A stretch of DNA of 64,000 nt from Branchiostoma floridae (taxonomy: Eukaryota > Chordata > Leptocardii > Amphioxiformes > Branchiostomatidae): positions 18,400,879-18,464,878 of the forward strand of contig NC_049990.1 of the NCBI RefSeq assembly GCF_000003815.2, in the 5' to 3' direction. The position numbers were made by a program, and so were the translations under genes. Each line of letters begins with the position of its first letter. Position 1 is the stretch's first letter. Positions 47,880 to 59,109 of the stretch are shown here, in pieces. The notes under the pieces are model-generated. The model saw only the letters and a list, made by a program, of their open reading frames with translations, did not search any database and had not been told where the DNA came from.

Positions 47880-50800
47880 ATGAACAACAAATTCGAAGCG
47901 TAAGTATCCATTAGCTTGTCTTTTACGTAAATGCCTTGATTGGACAGGTTTTGGTGTGTATAGTGAGACGTGTCATGTGGACACTCGCCTGTCTTGGAGA
48001 AAAATATCATCAACTCAGCTCAACCAAGCCGACCTGATGTCGTCCAAATATTCAAAAGTTATTAATGAATCACCATATTTGAACTGTATGGATCACAAGC
48101 AAATAGAATATCTAGTCGTATTTCTTTTTGGATGCGTTGCTGGTCATGCAAACGTCGCGATTGCGATTTATGATTTACAAAATGTGTAGTAAAATATTAG
48201 ACTCTAGTTCCAAATCATGTTGGCTGCTAGCTGTGATGTCTCTTCTGTAAAAAAAAAAATATCACAGTACTTTCTGTCATCTTAATATTAGTGGTGTTTG
48301 ATGCAAATGAGAGATGTTTTGATTAGTAAAAGTGTGTGAGGTAAAAAAATTGTTTTCCCCAATCCTTGTAGTAAGTCCTTCCAACACTAGTAGTTTTGTG
48401 TTTGTGTCATAGCAAAAATGATCTGATCCACATGTATAAGCCTTTTCATTGTTTCAATTGCACATGCTCAGGTGAAAGGTGAAGAACTCTAACTTGTAAA
48501 CAGTCCTTGCCCAAACCATGCTTGATACACGTTCAGATGCATTTTGTTTATGTCTTAGGGGCCTTCAACCAAAGGCATTTTTTTTTCAGTTGATGGATCC
48601 TTCTTGTTCCAATTTTAACATAAACATTTGCCCACAATGCACGCACATGAACAAGGAACATGATTATCAGCAGGCTCTTCTTTTAAGTTACCTCCGACTT
48701 AAGATGGTTTGTATGTAGAGACCAGACTGACAGAACTGTTTCACTGTTATACATGATACAACATTTTCCTAACTCTGAGTCTGATGTTTCTCTGCTGCAG
48801 ATTGAAAGACGATGACAGCGGAGAAGATAAAGATGAGGACAAGGATGAGAATGGGGAGAGTAGAAGACAGCAAAGCCCCAGAGTTAGTTACACTTTGTTG
48901 AGATATTAGCATACATATATTCTGTAAATGAAATCTTTCTTGTTATTCTGAATAACCCTAGTTTTAAAATTACCTCTTGGATGAAGACTTAAAAGAAATT
49001 CACTTGGAAAAATGACTACGATCCTTTCAGTAATTTTAACTTCAGACTTGAGAGTGCTGACTTTCCTAGAGTATATATTTGCTTACGAGAAAATGTCCCA
49101 GCATGTACATGCATACTAACACAGATGTAGTCATTTGGTTTATTCTATCAATTTATTGTGGGAGTTTGTTTGTATGTACCAACTTCAATTTGCAGTGTTA
49201 AAGAAATCTACAGACAATCAAATATCAAGACAAGTAACAAGTCTTCTGAATTCTTCTTTCCAGCCAATCCAGAAGGCTGGCCCAGGAGAACACCCACTCC
49301 AGTTCAACTATTCCATATGGTTCTCAAGACGGTCTCCTGGAAAACAGCAGAACTCCACAAACTACGAACAGAATATTAAACTAGTCGGGACTTTTGCCTC
49401 AGTAAGTAGTATATGTGGGCATGTGTAGGTCACAGTAGAGATTGGAATCGCAAAACTACCGAAGTCACGGGTTCCTCTCTCAGCACTCGGTGTCTAGTGC
49501 GGAAGGGGCCTTCCGCACTAGAAGTCTAGTGCCGAAGTTACGTCCGCACTAGGTGTCCAGTGGTGAGTCAACTTCAGCACTGAAAACCCCGATTCACCAC
49601 TAGAAACCGAGTGCTGAGACTACCTTCCGCACTAGAAAACGAGTGACGACAAATATTCCGCACTAGATAACGAGTGACGACAAACATTCCGCTCTAGAAA
49701 ACGAGTGACGACAAATATTCCGCACAGGAAAACCAGTGACGACAAATATTCCGCACTTGAAACTGAGTGCTGACAGCCAGCCTCCGTTACGTTATTTACA
49801 GTTCCGGGCAGTTAAAGGTGGTACACATATATAAAAGAAGTGTAACAAAACGTTCACCTTGAGCCTGAGAAAGCTGCGTATGGGAGGAAATATCCGTGTC
49901 GGGTTTTCAAAGAACAGTACATATCAATTATCTTTCTTATTTAGACATTAATTTCTTTCGTGACCAAAGTAGAACTGTCTAAACTGTCTGTATCCACCAC
50001 GCAATGATGCATGCGAACGATTGATTGAAAGTAGTCTGCAACTCAAACACGACAAAGGGAGCTGTAACGTTAATGTATTGTATTAGCATTTTATCTTCGT
50101 GAAATTTAGAAAAAGGGAACGAAGCTGACACACTGTTGACATGAGGTCATCATAGTACATAACACTATATACATGTAGGATGTAGCGTATGATACACACA
50201 TGCTGTTTGAGTTCCGACAGAGACAAGACTAAGCCAAAATTGATTTTAAAATACTGAGTTTACAAGTGACCGTCCGAAGGTGAGTAGGCGCTGCTGCATG
50301 TCAACTATGTTTTTGAGTAACGATTTGGACGCGAGCACTGGAAACCCAGTGCTGACGGTCTTAAAATGATAGTAGCACTCGGCTTCTAGTGCCGAAGTGG
50401 TCTTAGCACTCGGCCTCTAGTGCCGAAAAGTCACCGAGCACTAGAAATCCCAGTGCGGAACCCGTGACTTAGGTAGATCGGCACTGGGTTATCCAGTGCT
50501 CAATGACCTCCGCACTGGGTAACCAGTGCTGAACGACCTTTGAACCACCCTTCCGCACTAGAAACCGAGTGCTGAGCGGAGATCAGCACTAGAAACCGAG
50601 TGCTGAGCGGAGTTCGGCACTAGAAACCGAGTGCTGGGCGGAGTTCGGCACTGGAAAACGAGTGCCGAGACAAGGTGTAGCTCTGGAATTCCAGTGCTGA
50701 CGGGTCTTCAGCACTCGAACAAAGCCGTTCCGCACTGGAATTCCTGTGCGGAAGTTTCTTCCGCACTGGGCCCCGAGTGCCGATGCCATTTTCTCCACGT

Positions 50801-53065
50801 ATTCCGCACTGGGCGGCCAGTGCGGAACCCGTGACTTCGGTATACTTGCATTGGAATCCCAAAGATTGGAATTCTAAAAGGACAGTCTTTGATAAAATTT
50901 TGAACCAGTCTGGGAGAGGGAAATGAGCTCTCATGTATCACTAACTCATAATGGTTGTTTGCAATGCAAATATAGCTTATTTGGATATCAATTACATTTA
51001 CATGCCACCATTATGAGTTAAAAATGGCCACTTTGCAATGCAAATTTAGTGGATTTACACATCAGTCTCATTTACATAGAGCCATTGTGAGTTAGTGACT
51101 CAGTCAATGTTCTTTCCAGTTCTCAGGGAAAGAGAGAAAGAATGATATATTATGAACAGTTGGCATTGTTTTTTTTGGCATTGTTTTTTTTATTTCAATT
51201 TATTCTTGTGAAATATGACATTAGTTATCTGTTTTCCAATCCTTTTTTTTCAATCTACAGCATGTATGTGCTCGTTTTTTTACAGCTGCTCTGCCTGATT
51301 TACAGTATGGTCAAAAACTTTTTTGGCGAAATGGCTGAAAATTCTTGCACGTGCAGATGTTATCCTTATGATCAAATCAACATGGCCTTACAACAAAGAT
51401 GTAAATTTTTGAGAGTGAGAAATAAGTGTTGCTGCCTGTATCCCCTCTAGGTGGAGCAGTTTTGGAGGTTCTACAGCCACATGGTTCGACCAGGAGACCT
51501 GTCAGGCCACAGCGACTTCCATCTCTTCAAGGAAGGGATTAAGCCTATGTGGGAGGTACATGCACATATGGTTATCCTAAACTTACATGCCAAAATGATT
51601 GTATTATACCACATTCATGGCTGCAAGGCTTTTGGACAGGTATGCGTCCATGCAGCACTGATATCAAAATAACAAGAAATTGGACCCACTAGATGCTTGC
51701 CCTTACAGATTAAGTATAAAATTCTGATTAACAAGGGATGCTACTAGGTCACTTGTGGTGGCAGTCTTCAACTGGGACCTTGTTAACGGTAATTTTTTGT
51801 AAATGGTTGAACACTTAGATAGAGTTCACTACCTTTCGACAGTGACTGAAGGATCTTTAGGTGTTCTAGTAGATGTGCTTATGTTTGAAAGAATTAAACA
51901 TAGATTTTGTAATTGTGCTAATCCAACTTCTCCAGGATGAAGCTAACAAAGATGGTGGAAAGTGGATTGTTCGTCTACGGAAGGGCCTGGCCTCGCGCTG
52001 CTGGGAGAACCTGATCCTCGCAATGCTAGGGGAACAGTTCATGGTGGGGGAGGAGATCTGTGGGGCTGTCATCTCCATACGCTTCCAGGTCAGTACTGAA
52101 ACACTTCCAGGTCAGTAGGGAAACACTTCCAGGTCAGGGGGGAACAGTTCATGGTGGGGGAGGAGATCTGTGGGGCAGTCATCTCCATACGCTTCCAGGT
52201 CAGTAGGGAAACACTTCCGGGTCAGGGAAGAACACTATGGGTCAGGGAAGAAACACTTCCAGGTCAGGAAAGGAACATGGTTTTGTGTCCTTGCTTCTTT
52301 TGAAATGGTTATATTTGCAACCTTTGAATGTTATGTGTGAAATGATATAACTGAAACATTCTCCCAAACCATTTTTTACCAACATTTCAGGAGGATATTG
52401 TTTCTGTGTGGAACAAGACAGCCTCAGACCATGCAACAACAACGCGTATTCGAGACACCCTGCGCCGGGTGTTGAACCTTCCTCCAAACACTATTATGGA
52501 GTACAAGGCCCATCAAGACAGCCTAAAGTAAGCAAGTCTCTTTTTGGTAACGTCTCTGGGGTGGAGCCTTTTTATGCTTAAAAGTTTCTTATCAGAAAAC
52601 TACATGTACGAGTCTTCATAGAACTGTAGCATCTATAAGCATCCTAATTGACTGGGATTTTCAAAGAGAATTTTACGTTTCAGTTGCCTGACAACAATCA
52701 TACATATAAGGATGTGAACAAATACCTGTACATGAAAACAGATACATGAATCTGGGTAGGCTTGTTCAGTGTGTCTTTAAGAATGGGAAAGACAGTCACA
52801 TGGAACCTGAATCCCTATTATGTTTTTAAAAAAACAGCTTGATTTCAAAACTTTTCATCGAGTCATAGATGAGTAAGCAACATGTCAATATATAATTTCT
52901 TACTAGTCTGTAGTGTAACATCTTTATATACTTTGTTGCTGTGGATTGTGTAACGCAAAAGCTGCTAGAAATGTCATTACAGTCTGTCATGTTGTTGTTT
53001 TGTTTTGTTTGTTAACTCACAGGGACAACTCCAGCTTCCGTAACACCGATGTGTTCATGAGATGA
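47880..53065 (+). CDS. EIF4E2: eukaryotic translation initiation factor 4E type 2 (4EHP)
   Basis: Coding exons 47880-47899, 48801-48882, 49264-49401, 51451-51555, 51936-52088, 52391-52527 and 53023-53065 give 678 nt, a 225-aa protein. The first residues MNNKFEALKDDDSG match 4EHP, not canonical eIF4E. The cap-stacking residues are the 4EHP-type tyrosine (Y68 in NYEQNIK) and a tryptophan (W114 in KPMWE). The signature VEQFWRFYSHMVRPGDL, then RKGLASRCWENLILAMLGEQ and RIRDTLRRVLNLPPNTIMEY, completes the fold. 4EHP binds the m7G cap without recruiting eIF4G and represses translation, typically with GIGYF proteins (family knowledge). Intron 3 holds a 1.4-kb dyad-rich transposon; intron 5 carries a partial duplication of exon 5. 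AATAAA at 53735-53740 may end the transcript. Confidence 0.96.
49459..50840. mobile_element. TA-flanked element packed with GCACT-N8-AGTGC mini-hairpins
   Basis: The ends CCGAAGTCACGGGTTCC (49459) and GGAACCCGTGACTTCGG (50824-50840) are perfect inverted repeats flanked by TA. Inward from both ends run arrays of more than 20 short dyads of the form GCACT, 7-9 nt, AGTGC, spaced about 13-14 nt (period near 31 bp): roughly 49482-49790 and 50334-50825. The centre (49800-50330) is unique and non-coding. A partial internal copy of the terminal motif (GGAACCCGTGACTTAGG) occurs at about 50457. No transposase was seen. It lies in EIF4E2 intron 3. Confidence 0.8.
50938..51098. mobile_element. small MITE with TCACTAACTCATAATGG ends
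   Basis: Ends TCACTAACTCATAATGG and CCATTGTGAGTTAGTGA are inverted with one mismatch. An internal CCATTATGAGTTAAAAATGG and repeated TTTGCAATGCAAAT words give further symmetry. Non-coding, just right of the dyad element. Confidence 0.65.
52031..52198 (+). repeat. 110-bp tandem duplication of the end of EIF4E2 exon 5 with its donor
   Basis: The segment from GGAACAGTTCATGGTGGGGG to the donor GCTTCCAG/GTCAGTA occurs at 52031-52088 and again at 52141-52198, 110 bp apart. The one coding difference is GCT versus GCA (both alanine). Short ACACTTCCAGGTCAG-type repeats fill and follow the interval up to about 52270. Use of the distal donor (52199) would add 110 nt and shift the frame. Confidence 0.9.
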
Positions 53066-53835
53066 AGCCATGTGCGTCCACCCCCCACCCCCGGTCTGTA
53101 AGGTCCTGGTCACATCATCACAACAACATCACTGTGTAATTTTTGTATCATCAACAGCTACTCAATAAGACCTTGTAACATTGGCGTTTATCGGCAGGAT
53201 GTTCGAGATCTGTCAAACTGTGAGGATGTGCATGTGCGTACCCCTCGAAGGCTTGGACATGGAAAGGTGTACCATTCTCTAATGTCCTGAATGTAAAATC
53301 ATCAGGCAGTTAGCTTAGGAAATGTTGTTCCTTTTATGTGTAGACTTCATGAAAGGTGGTCAAGTCTTTTGGTACTATGATCAGAGAGCCTTTTCTGTAA
53401 TGATTGGGTATAAAACCAAAATGCCTGCTGTCAATGTTGTCCGTTTCATTTCCAATAATCGACATGGACGCAATGTTGTATTAGATTACTCATGAATATT
53501 AAAATGAGTATTAAAGGAAATAACTGTGACTTACAAAGTGACAAATGTTAAGGGTTCCCTTGTGTTGACACAGTTCTATGTGTCTATGTGCATTATAAGT
53601 ACCATGACGCTAAAATACAAACCATTGGTACAAATCTTGGTCGATCATGCAGAAGTCAACACCAAACAGACACAGAACATTGGTAGAACTGGTATCTGAA
53701 AAATCTTGTTGCCTTTCTTCTCAATCCTGAAAATAATAAATAATGTTTGTGAATAACAAGATTCTTCATAATCATACACAACCAATTGTTTTATTCAACT
53801 AACGTTACAGTGACTGTCACCTTCCTCGGCACAAT

Positions 53836-54014
53836 TCTGACTGGTTCACATTGCACTGCTGTGTTGCTGCTTACAAGTGTGGTCCCAAATGTAGGTAGTT
53901 TACATTGCAGTCCCAAGCATAAAGGAGTGTGTTATGTGTATGTATATCTGTCACGTTTGGGACAGCATTTGTAGCAGCGACACCTATGCTGTAGTGCAAT
54001 GTGAACCAATCAGA
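53836..54014. mobile_element. foldback MITE
   Basis: TCTGACTGGTTCACATTGCA at the left is mirrored by TGCAATGTGAACCAATCAGA at the right with two mismatches. Inner segments (GTCCCAAATG and CGTTTGGGAC) extend the symmetry, so most of the element folds back. No coding capacity. Confidence 0.65.
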
Positions 54015-54594
54015 TTTGCACTAGATAGACCAAAACATCGATAGAATAAAACACTTAGTTGTGAACAAGGAATCTAGTTATTCAGTGACTTACCACATTA
54101 GCGAAACTGTTCAAGAAATCAAATATGGTTTGTGAACTTTTAGAAGGAATGGTGTAAGGAGACCATCTTCTGTTGTTGGTTTTGGTTAAATTCCTAGTAT
54201 GATAGGAATGGTTTAACTGTACCATTTTATTTAAATTTGGAATATTTTTAGCCTTGGATTTACTGTTTCTAGCTTGTGTTCCCTTCAGGAAGGTAACAAC
54301 CATTGCAGACTCAAGCTGGAAATGACTGAATACTAGTAAAAAATTTGTATCCTGTTTGGCAATCCCATAAAAAAAGTGTCCCTTCCAAAGGAAAAGAAAT
54401 GGCTCCTGTGGTATCAAAAGTCCTGATGTAGCACCCATCAATACAGACTGTGCTTGAACAAAAGTTCCTGTTTTACTGTATCCTTAGAACTGTTTGTTCC
54501 CATCCTATCCTACCAGTGTTAATTGATAGCCATGAATCGCCGGCGTGTTCAGGAGTTTCTGTAACATTCCCTGAGTGCTGCTAGGTTTCTTTTA

Positions 54595-54787
54595 CCCTGG
54601 GAAAACCAGACTCCAAAGAGGCATCGCTGAAAGGGTTACCAATCCTTAGTACACGCGCGCGCACAACTATACGCCAGCCCCACTTAATGTCGGCCACCAA
54701 CTATCGGGCGTATAGTTGCGGGCGCGCATGTTCTGAGGATCAGTAACTCTTTCCGTGTCACCTCTTAGGAGTTCGGTTTTCCCAGGG
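54595..54787. mobile_element. foldback MITE with TA target duplication
   Basis: CCCTGGGAAAACC... at the left is mirrored by ...GGTTTTCCCAGGG at the right, with TA on both sides (54593-54594 and 54788-54789). Inner arms with ACAACTATACGCC and GGGCGTATAGTTG continue the dyad nearly to the centre. Confidence 0.8.
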
Positions 54788-56904
54788 TAGGTTTCCGTAG
54801 AAGATCTAGGGGTCACACAAGGTCAGTTGGACAGATCCCAGGGGAGCACATGGCTGATGCATGTATCCTTGTACATTATTAAGAAAAAAAGTGCTCATAT
54901 CACCAATAAAAGTGTGAAAGTTAAAACCTGTGTTGTGCTATTTCCTCTTATGGTCTCATTCATGTGTATTACTTTCAGTACATGTGTAGGTACCCTAAAA
55001 GAGTGCTGTGCCCAAAACTAAATGGCTGCATGGACGCATGTTTTTTAGCTGTGGGAGATTCCCTTTCAGCCAGCTCAACTGACCTCAAATGTTAGATTTG
55101 TGAAAGTTTGTATGTAACTGAAGAAATTAGCAGGTAATGTTTGGCAACCGTGCGCAATGTCGGAGGTACACAGTTCTGAGAGGTGCGTTTGTACACCAAC
55201 AGCGAAAAATTGCCTCTTGCAGGGAGTGACAAAGTGTAGTTTGTAATTGCTATAAACATATGGCAATTTTTTATCATGATATAGGGAAAATGTGCTCAAC
55301 AAAGTGAATGATATGGGGAATACCGGGGTATACCAGAAAAGTGAGTAGAGACAAATCTAGAACAGACTTAAGACCAGGACAATCTTAATACTGTCACATT
55401 TAAAAGAATTACATGCAAGCGACATATATAAATATACATTAGTTACACATATGATTACAATGTACACAATATAGTAACTTTCCCAGATACGGTACTTAAA
55501 TCCAAGCTTTAATACAGTTAGGATATCCTCAGTCAGAGAAACGTGTACGTATCATAGCTGTAAGTTGCATAATGTGCCTTTAAAAAATGAAGAAAAACTT
55601 TCTTAAATGGTGTCAGCACAGATTACAAAGCTGGGAGTAAAATCCCATGTATACTGGTACAACGTATTCACAGATTTTGTACGGTAATATGCACAAAATG
55701 GTTGATGTATTAACTGGTATGTCACACATTTGAAAGCAGCTTCATATAACAACAACCATTGAACACTTCCAATTTACATACAGAACATTTTTGCTATACA
55801 CCTGATGACCGGTACATGTACCACATTGCACAGTGATTTGTTATTCTGTACCTACAACTGCTTAATGTTGTATATTAAAAGGAGAGCCAAAAAATTAATG
55901 TTCAAAATGGAAGAAAATTACTGTAACTGAAATATCTGAAGTTTGCACTGGAGGGAAAACCTTGTTAAGAAAGGTGTTAAAATTTGCCCTGACAAATCCT
56001 ATAGCCACTGAAGAAGTTGCACACAATGAAAATGGTTTGTCAGGCTGTAAAAGTTTTAAACTGGAACTATGCGGCTCCAGGTGTCTTACTGAGGGACTGC
56101 AGTGTCAGTGACTGATAGATGTCAGTTATCTAAGGAATGAGTCCACTTTACTATATAATTTCTGAAGTGTTATGGAATTTGAAATATTTACATCTGCTTG
56201 AATCTAAAGGTAAACAGCAGATGTACCAAATATAAATGCTCACACACATAATATTTTGAAATGTATCAGTTTTCGAGTCTTGGAGAACCCTGTAATACTG
56301 CTTTCAGCTTTCATTTAATTTACTTGATACAGGTATTCATAAGTTCATAACACATACATTTTAGTTCAGAAAGAAGTCCAGGGAAGCCACTGATACAACA
56401 TGTAAGAAGATCCACATATCATTATCTGTGCTTTCTTTGGGTTAACAGTTTTTCCAGGCAGATGAGTGCAAGCATAATTATCTTATGAGACAAACATAAA
56501 AAACAAACATGTTAGAGAGAAATCTACAAATCTGTCTGTAAATGCACTCTTCAACATTACATACTTTAAACTGCATTATTAAACATGACCATATCCCTGT
56601 ATTCCCATACCTGCAAGTAGTTTCTGGCAATACTCTTAACTCATTCCCTAAAATCAGAAAAAAATTCAGAACCCTGGCCTCAGTTCATACAGTGTACACT
56701 AACATCACAAATTTACCTTAATCCCTGCAATATCCTACCTAGCTACAAATTTTCTGCTATTGTTTTTAAACTACAATGTATCTAAACTACAATATCGAGA
56801 TCCAACAGACAATAAAAATCCCTAAGAAATCATGTAAAATCTATATGCTAAATGTATGTAATCCTTGTGCACCACACCCCATAGTTTCCAACCCTGGAGA
56901 CTCT

Positions 56905-56965
56905 AGCCATCCAACCCCAGCCCACAGGTTAACTGCTTTCAGCTGAGGTTTTCATAAATGGTCCC
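56905..56965 (-). promoter_or_regulatory. candidate SECIS element of SELENOT
   Basis: On the minus strand ATGAA (56955-56951) is followed by AACCTCAGC, then TGAAAG, a CAG-TTAAC-CTG mini-stem, TGG, GCTGGGGTT and GGAT (56912-56909). The nine-base arms pair fully (one G-U). UGAA faces GGAU, giving the U-U, G-A, A-G quartet of SECIS cores. AAA lies unpaired at the top of the helix, as in form 2 SECIS elements. The orientation matches SELENOT. Found by eye, not by a covariance search. Confidence 0.62.
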
Positions 56966-57016
56966 AGCGCCTTCCACTATGGAGACATCAGTCGCACAAA
57001 GGAGGGGGGAAGAGAA

Positions 57017-57045
57017 GCTGAAACACAAAATAACATAATGGTTAG
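57017..57045 (-). other. candidate 3' splice site of a SELENOT 3'UTR exon
   Basis: The minus strand reads a T-rich tract with TTATTTTGTGTTTCAG ending at 57018, then CTTCTCTTCC. The exon would begin 62 nt before the SECIS core. The matching donor is probably ATG/GTCAGT at 59873/59872, 12 nt after the stop codon, which is close enough not to trigger nonsense-mediated decay. Confidence 0.5.
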
Positions 57046-57339
57046 GACTCTCACTTTGGCTAAGGGTATACATTTTGTATTTCTATCTTCTTTAACCAAG
57101 CAATCGTTAACTAGCCTGGGTACCATCTGGATAGTGGTTTGCTCCAACGTTTATTATAAGCTATTTACAGCTTTAAACTGAAGTCTATCGGTAAAAAGAG
57201 GAAAAGATGTAAAGTCAAAACACATCACACCAACAACCTTATTCGTTGATTCAAACAAAAGAACTGGGCAAAGAGTTGAACAGCTGTCCGGACTTTTAAC
57301 AGCAGGATACAACAAGCTTGTCTTTGGTTCTTTGTCATC

Positions 57340-58945
57340 ATGGATGCGGAAGCAGTCACAGCGGCTATAGCGCTCAACAAGCAATCGATTTTGAATGCGG
57401 TTTCCGTCATGATGGATGAAAAGTTGGGTGACCTGAAGAGGGTGAACGAAGACCTGGCTGAGAAGCAAGTACAACAGCTGAAGACGATGAAGTCGGACTC
57501 AGAGCCCAAGATTAAGAGAATGGCCTATCAAGATCAATTTGACTTCACACAGCAGTTGAAGGAAAAGCTGGTGGAAGCAAAGACGGAGGTGCAGGGAGGG
57601 AAGACAGAGAGAGCGCTACAGGCACTGGCAGAAGGTGAGGAGTTGATTTCTTTCAGGCAAAAATGTATCCTTATGGGGGATAAACCTGAAGCCGGCTGGC
57701 TTACAGTTGAAGAATACAAAAAGAACGAATTGGCTGACAACTCAGATGTTGAGAAACGTATGTTTAAAGCTGAGATGAGAGCAAAGAAAGCCAAGAAGGA
57801 GAACGAGGAAAAGCGGAGGAAAGCCGGGAAAGCAAAACGTTCTTTTGACAAGAGTTTTCAACCACCAATTAGGTTTTACGGTAACGCTGCATCTTCCGTC
57901 ACTAGCACTAAGAAGCCGGGCAACTGTTTTGCCTGCGGGGAGGAAGGGCACTGGAGGGGTATGTGCCCCATGTTGAGCGGCTTCAGGCAGAAGGGGCAGC
58001 AGTTCGACACCATGGCCAGCAAGAAACTTTAATTGAATTTTGTTTTCGTACATTTTCATTTTCAGACTTCCCTCATGCAGAGTGACTGAATTGTCAGGGA
58101 CAGAGTGACTTCGTTGGAGACATCCCAGGAATTTCTTCTTTGAGGAAATTCATGAATTTGAAAGATTTTGAGTTCCAAGAAGGAGATCCAGATATCAGCG
58201 TCAGAGGGAGACTGAAAAGAAACATTGAATTTTGGCAGAACGCTGGTGCACCTGAGTTTATTTTGGACACTGTTAGACATGGTTATAGATTACCGTTGAT
58301 GCATTTACCACATTCTAGAGTTTTGCATAATAATGCTAGTGCGAAGGCTAATCATGATTTTGTTTCCAATGCAGTGTCTGAGCTATTGAAACTAGGATGT
58401 GTGGAGGAAGTAGACACGTGTCCATTTGTATGTAATCCGCTTTCAGTAGCAACACAGTCTAGTGGTAAAAAGAGATTCTGGATTTAAGGTATGTTAATTT
58501 ATTTCTGTATAAGCACAAATTCAAATGTGAAGATCTGCGCCTTGTAGCAAAAGAGTTCAGGAAAGGAGAGTTTATGTTTACCTTCGATTTGAAATCGGGT
58601 TACCATCATCTAGACATATTCAAAGATCATAGGAAGTATCTAGGTTTTGCTTGGAAATTTACTGGAAAGATTAAATATTTTGTTTTCTGTGTTCTTCCTT
58701 TTGGTTTATCAAGTGCTCCCTTCATTTTTACAAAGCTTCTGAAACCAATTGTAACAAAATGGAGGAGAGAAGGTATTTCAATCTTTGTTTATTTGGATGA
58801 CGGCATTGGGAAAGGGCAAGATTTGCATGACACTACAATGATTGCTGAACATGTTTGCTCTGATATTTTGAAATTTGTGTTGGTGTTTCATTGTGTGTAT
58901 GAGAAGTGTATGAACGCATCGAGAGGTAGTTGTGTGCAGGAGTGA
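57340..58945 (+). mobile_element. decayed retrotransposon (Gag-like and reverse-transcriptase parts)
   Basis: A 230-codon frame (57340-58032) is lysine/glutamate-rich with coiled-coil character and ends with a CCHC zinc knuckle (CFACGEEGHWRGMC), a Gag-like protein. A second part (58140-58487, then 58490-58945 in another frame) is reverse transcriptase: FDLKSGYHHLDI, VLPFGLSSAPFIFTKLLKP and the catalytic YLDDG. One base is missing near 58486, shifting the frame, and the RNase H and integrase or recombinase parts are absent. The RT wording suggests a DIRS/Ngaro-type tyrosine-recombinase element rather than Ty3, but no recombinase is present to prove it. It lies antisense in the probable 3'UTR intron of SELENOT. 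Confidence 0.75.
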
Positions 58946-59109
58946 TGCAGAAAGTGTTTTTACTTCAATAGGAAGCAGGCTTAATAAAAATTCTGACTGG
59001 AAGCTCTGTGACTCCACTGCTAACATGCTCACCACAAAAAAGCCTAAGGTCGGCAGGTTTTCCTAGGGTACATAGGGAAAAGAGAAACAAAACATTTTTT
59101 TCCTAGGCC

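Larger units (their letters stand above)
53066..56908. other. EIF4E2 3'UTR and convergent intergenic region
   Basis: After the EIF4E2 stop come a plausible poly(A) signal (53735-53740), two small hairpin MITEs (53836-54014 and 54595-54787) and AT-rich sequence without recognisable genes. SELENOT converges from the right, so its transcript probably ends somewhere in 55.3-56.9 kb. Confidence 0.45.

Noticed and set aside
49482-50825. CRISPR-like alternation of short dyad repeats and spacers
   Set aside because: The repeats are only 5-bp stems with variable loops, the spacers are near-constant rather than unique, and the array sits inside a TA-flanked transposon in a eukaryotic intron.
49459-50840. 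Relationship of the CACT-containing ends to RAG signal sequences or ProtoRAG
   Set aside because: The heptamer-spacer-nonamer layout is absent and the target duplication is TA, not five bases.
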